Both the position numbers and the translations under genes were made by a program. Under the pieces are notes generated by a model. It had not been told where the DNA came from. It was given only the letters and a program-made list of their open reading frames with translations, and ran no database searches. Below are positions 63,123-64,000 of a DNA stretch of 64,000 nt, piece by piece. Position 1 is the first letter of the stretch. Each line of letters opens with the position of its first letter. The stretch is from Bog-473 sp052140165 (lineage in GTDB: Bacteria > Actinomycetota > Acidimicrobiia > Acidimicrobiales > RAAP-2). Location of the stretch: assembly GCA_052140165.1 (NCBI GenBank), contig JBKQUM010000117.1, positions 20,312 through 84,311 on the forward strand. The letters run 5' to 3'.

Positions 63123-64000
63123 GGTTGTTCCTTTGGACGTGTGGCAGCGATCGCGAACGTGCGCCACGGGCCCTCGCACAGCACCGTGTCCTGATGACCG
63201 ATGCGCACATTGATCGGACCGTCACATCGGACGGCGACCGAATCGTGCTCGGCCCGTATGCGGACTCGCCTGCCACGGAACCTGAAGCGAAGCTCCAATG
63301 CCGACCACTCCTCGGGGAGGGCAGGGTCGACCAAGAGCGTTTCTCCTTGTGCCCGCAACCCGAGGAACCCGTACGCCAGTGCTTGCCAGACGCCGCCCAT
63401 GGTTGCCAGGTGCAGACCCCCCGCGCTGGTGCCGGTCAGATCGGCCAGGTCGAGCCGCGCCGCCAACCGGAACAGTTCCAGGGCACGGTCGGGCTCTCCG
63501 GCGCGCGCGAGCAGCGCGGCCGAGATTGCCGGCGAAAGCGAGCTGCCATGCGCAGTGCGAGGTTCGTAGAAGGCGAGCGACGCTGCCAGGGAGCCCGGGA
63601 CCACCTCCTCGGGGAGAAGGTGGTAGAGCATGAGCACGTCGGCCTGCTTGATGAGCTGGGACCCGGTGACCCGATCGCTGCCCAGCACCAGGTCGACGGC
63701 GAGCGGCGGCGGCCCTATCTGGTTCATGAGCAGAGGCTCCAGATCGAAGTAGCCGGCGAACTGCTCGTAGAGGCCTCGCTCGGGGTCCCACCCGTCGACC
63801 AGGCGGTCTGCCAGCGCTCGCCACGTTTCCGCTTCCTCTGGCTGCCCACGCGTCCGGGTCAGGACTTCGGCACCCCGGCGAAGGTTCCAGCGCGCCATCA
63901 CGTTGGTGTAGGCGTTGTCGTCGACGAGCTGGTGGTACTCGTCAGGTCCCATGAGCTGGTCCAGGTGTCCGCGGCCTGCAGCATCGGATCGAATTCGGCT
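63119..64000 (-). CDS. Glycoside hydrolase family 65 (disaccharide phosphorylase), C-terminal part
   Basis: The frame is open to the window edge, so the N-terminus is missing (about 293 residues seen). The catalytic acid Glu is in VMGPDEYH, followed by DDNAYTNVMARWNL, the phosphate-binding HGSSLSPAISA and KQADVLMLYHLLP, all characteristic of maltose, trehalose and kojibiose phosphorylases. The C-terminal beta-sandwich (ALELRFRFRGRRVRIRAEHDSVAVRC) is complete. Substrate cannot be told from this part; trehalose or maltose would fit a stress context. Coupled to the tandem USP. Confidence 0.93.
   Translation of the reverse strand, partial: SRIRSDAAGRGHLDQLMGPDEYHQLVDDNAYTNVMARWNLRRGAEVLTRTRGQPEEAETWRALADRLVDGWDPERGLYEQFAGYFDLEPLLMNQIGPPPLAVDLVLGSDRVTGSQLIKQADVLMLYHLLPEEVVPGSLAASLAFYEPRTAHGSSLSPAISAALLARAGEPDRALELFRLAARLDLADLTGTSAGGLHLATMGGVWQALAYGFLGLRAQGETLLVDPALPEEWSALELRFRFRGRRVRIRAEHDSVAVRCDGPINVRIGHQDTVLCEGPWRTFAIAATRPKEQP

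Overview
The window reads as high-GC actinobacterial chromosome. Evidence: densely packed genes with 1-14 bp overlaps, frequent GTG/TTG starts, actinobacterial-style P450, TetR, L,D-transpeptidase and fatty acyl-AMP ligase genes, and DosR-type regulatory boxes. A complete V/A-type ATPase operon is unusual for most Actinobacteria and fits a deep-branching class such as Acidimicrobiia, but that placement is inference.

Region 1 (1 to about 12.14 kb) is the right part of an integrated mobile element and looks less GC-rich than what follows. It holds a small resolvase, membrane-anchored beta-propeller proteins with a GntR regulator, an HNH-like and a GIY-YIG nuclease gene that overlap, a primase-polymerase and, at its edge, a large serine integrase. 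The integrase lies 10 bp from a truncated secernin-type (C69) peptidase gene, which appears to be the insertion target. The other element end lies left of the window.

Region 2 (12.1-35.2 kb) looks like core or catabolic chromosome. It contains a P450, a hydrolase/AhpD-like/TetR operon, an ATP-grasp enzyme, and a five-gene redox operon (Ser/Thr-rich membrane peptide, ApbE, ferric-reductase-like membrane protein, NuoF-like protein, ferredoxin). Next come a lactonase-like/acyl-CoA ligase/enoyl-CoA hydratase/YceI cluster, a catalase, a DyP peroxidase carrying an encapsulin-loading tail, a phospholipase C-like lipoprotein, a 6-PGDH-like dehydrogenase, a poly-gamma-glutamate hydrolase next to a broken metallo-beta-lactamase-fold gene, and an acyl-CoA dehydrogenase.

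Region 3 (35.2 kb to the end) begins at a 3' fragment of tRNA-Arg(CCU), a typical attachment scar, and may be a genomic island running past the right edge. It carries a site-2 protease, an ACP/AMP-ligase/acyltransferase fusion coupled to FtsH, an L,D-transpeptidase, a ten-gene V-ATPase operon ending in a universal stress protein, a 2-oxoacid dehydrogenase operon with its own acyl-CoA synthetase and ACP, an acetyltransferase, an adenosine-specific kinase, DUF2267, a phosphoribosyltransferase-hydrolase fusion, a tandem universal stress protein and a GH65 phosphorylase. DosR/DevR-like palindromes lie before at least three of its transcription units. The region therefore resembles a transferable hypoxia/dormancy energy-maintenance regulon: acid and ion homeostasis, membrane repair, wall cross-linking, and carbon and purine salvage.
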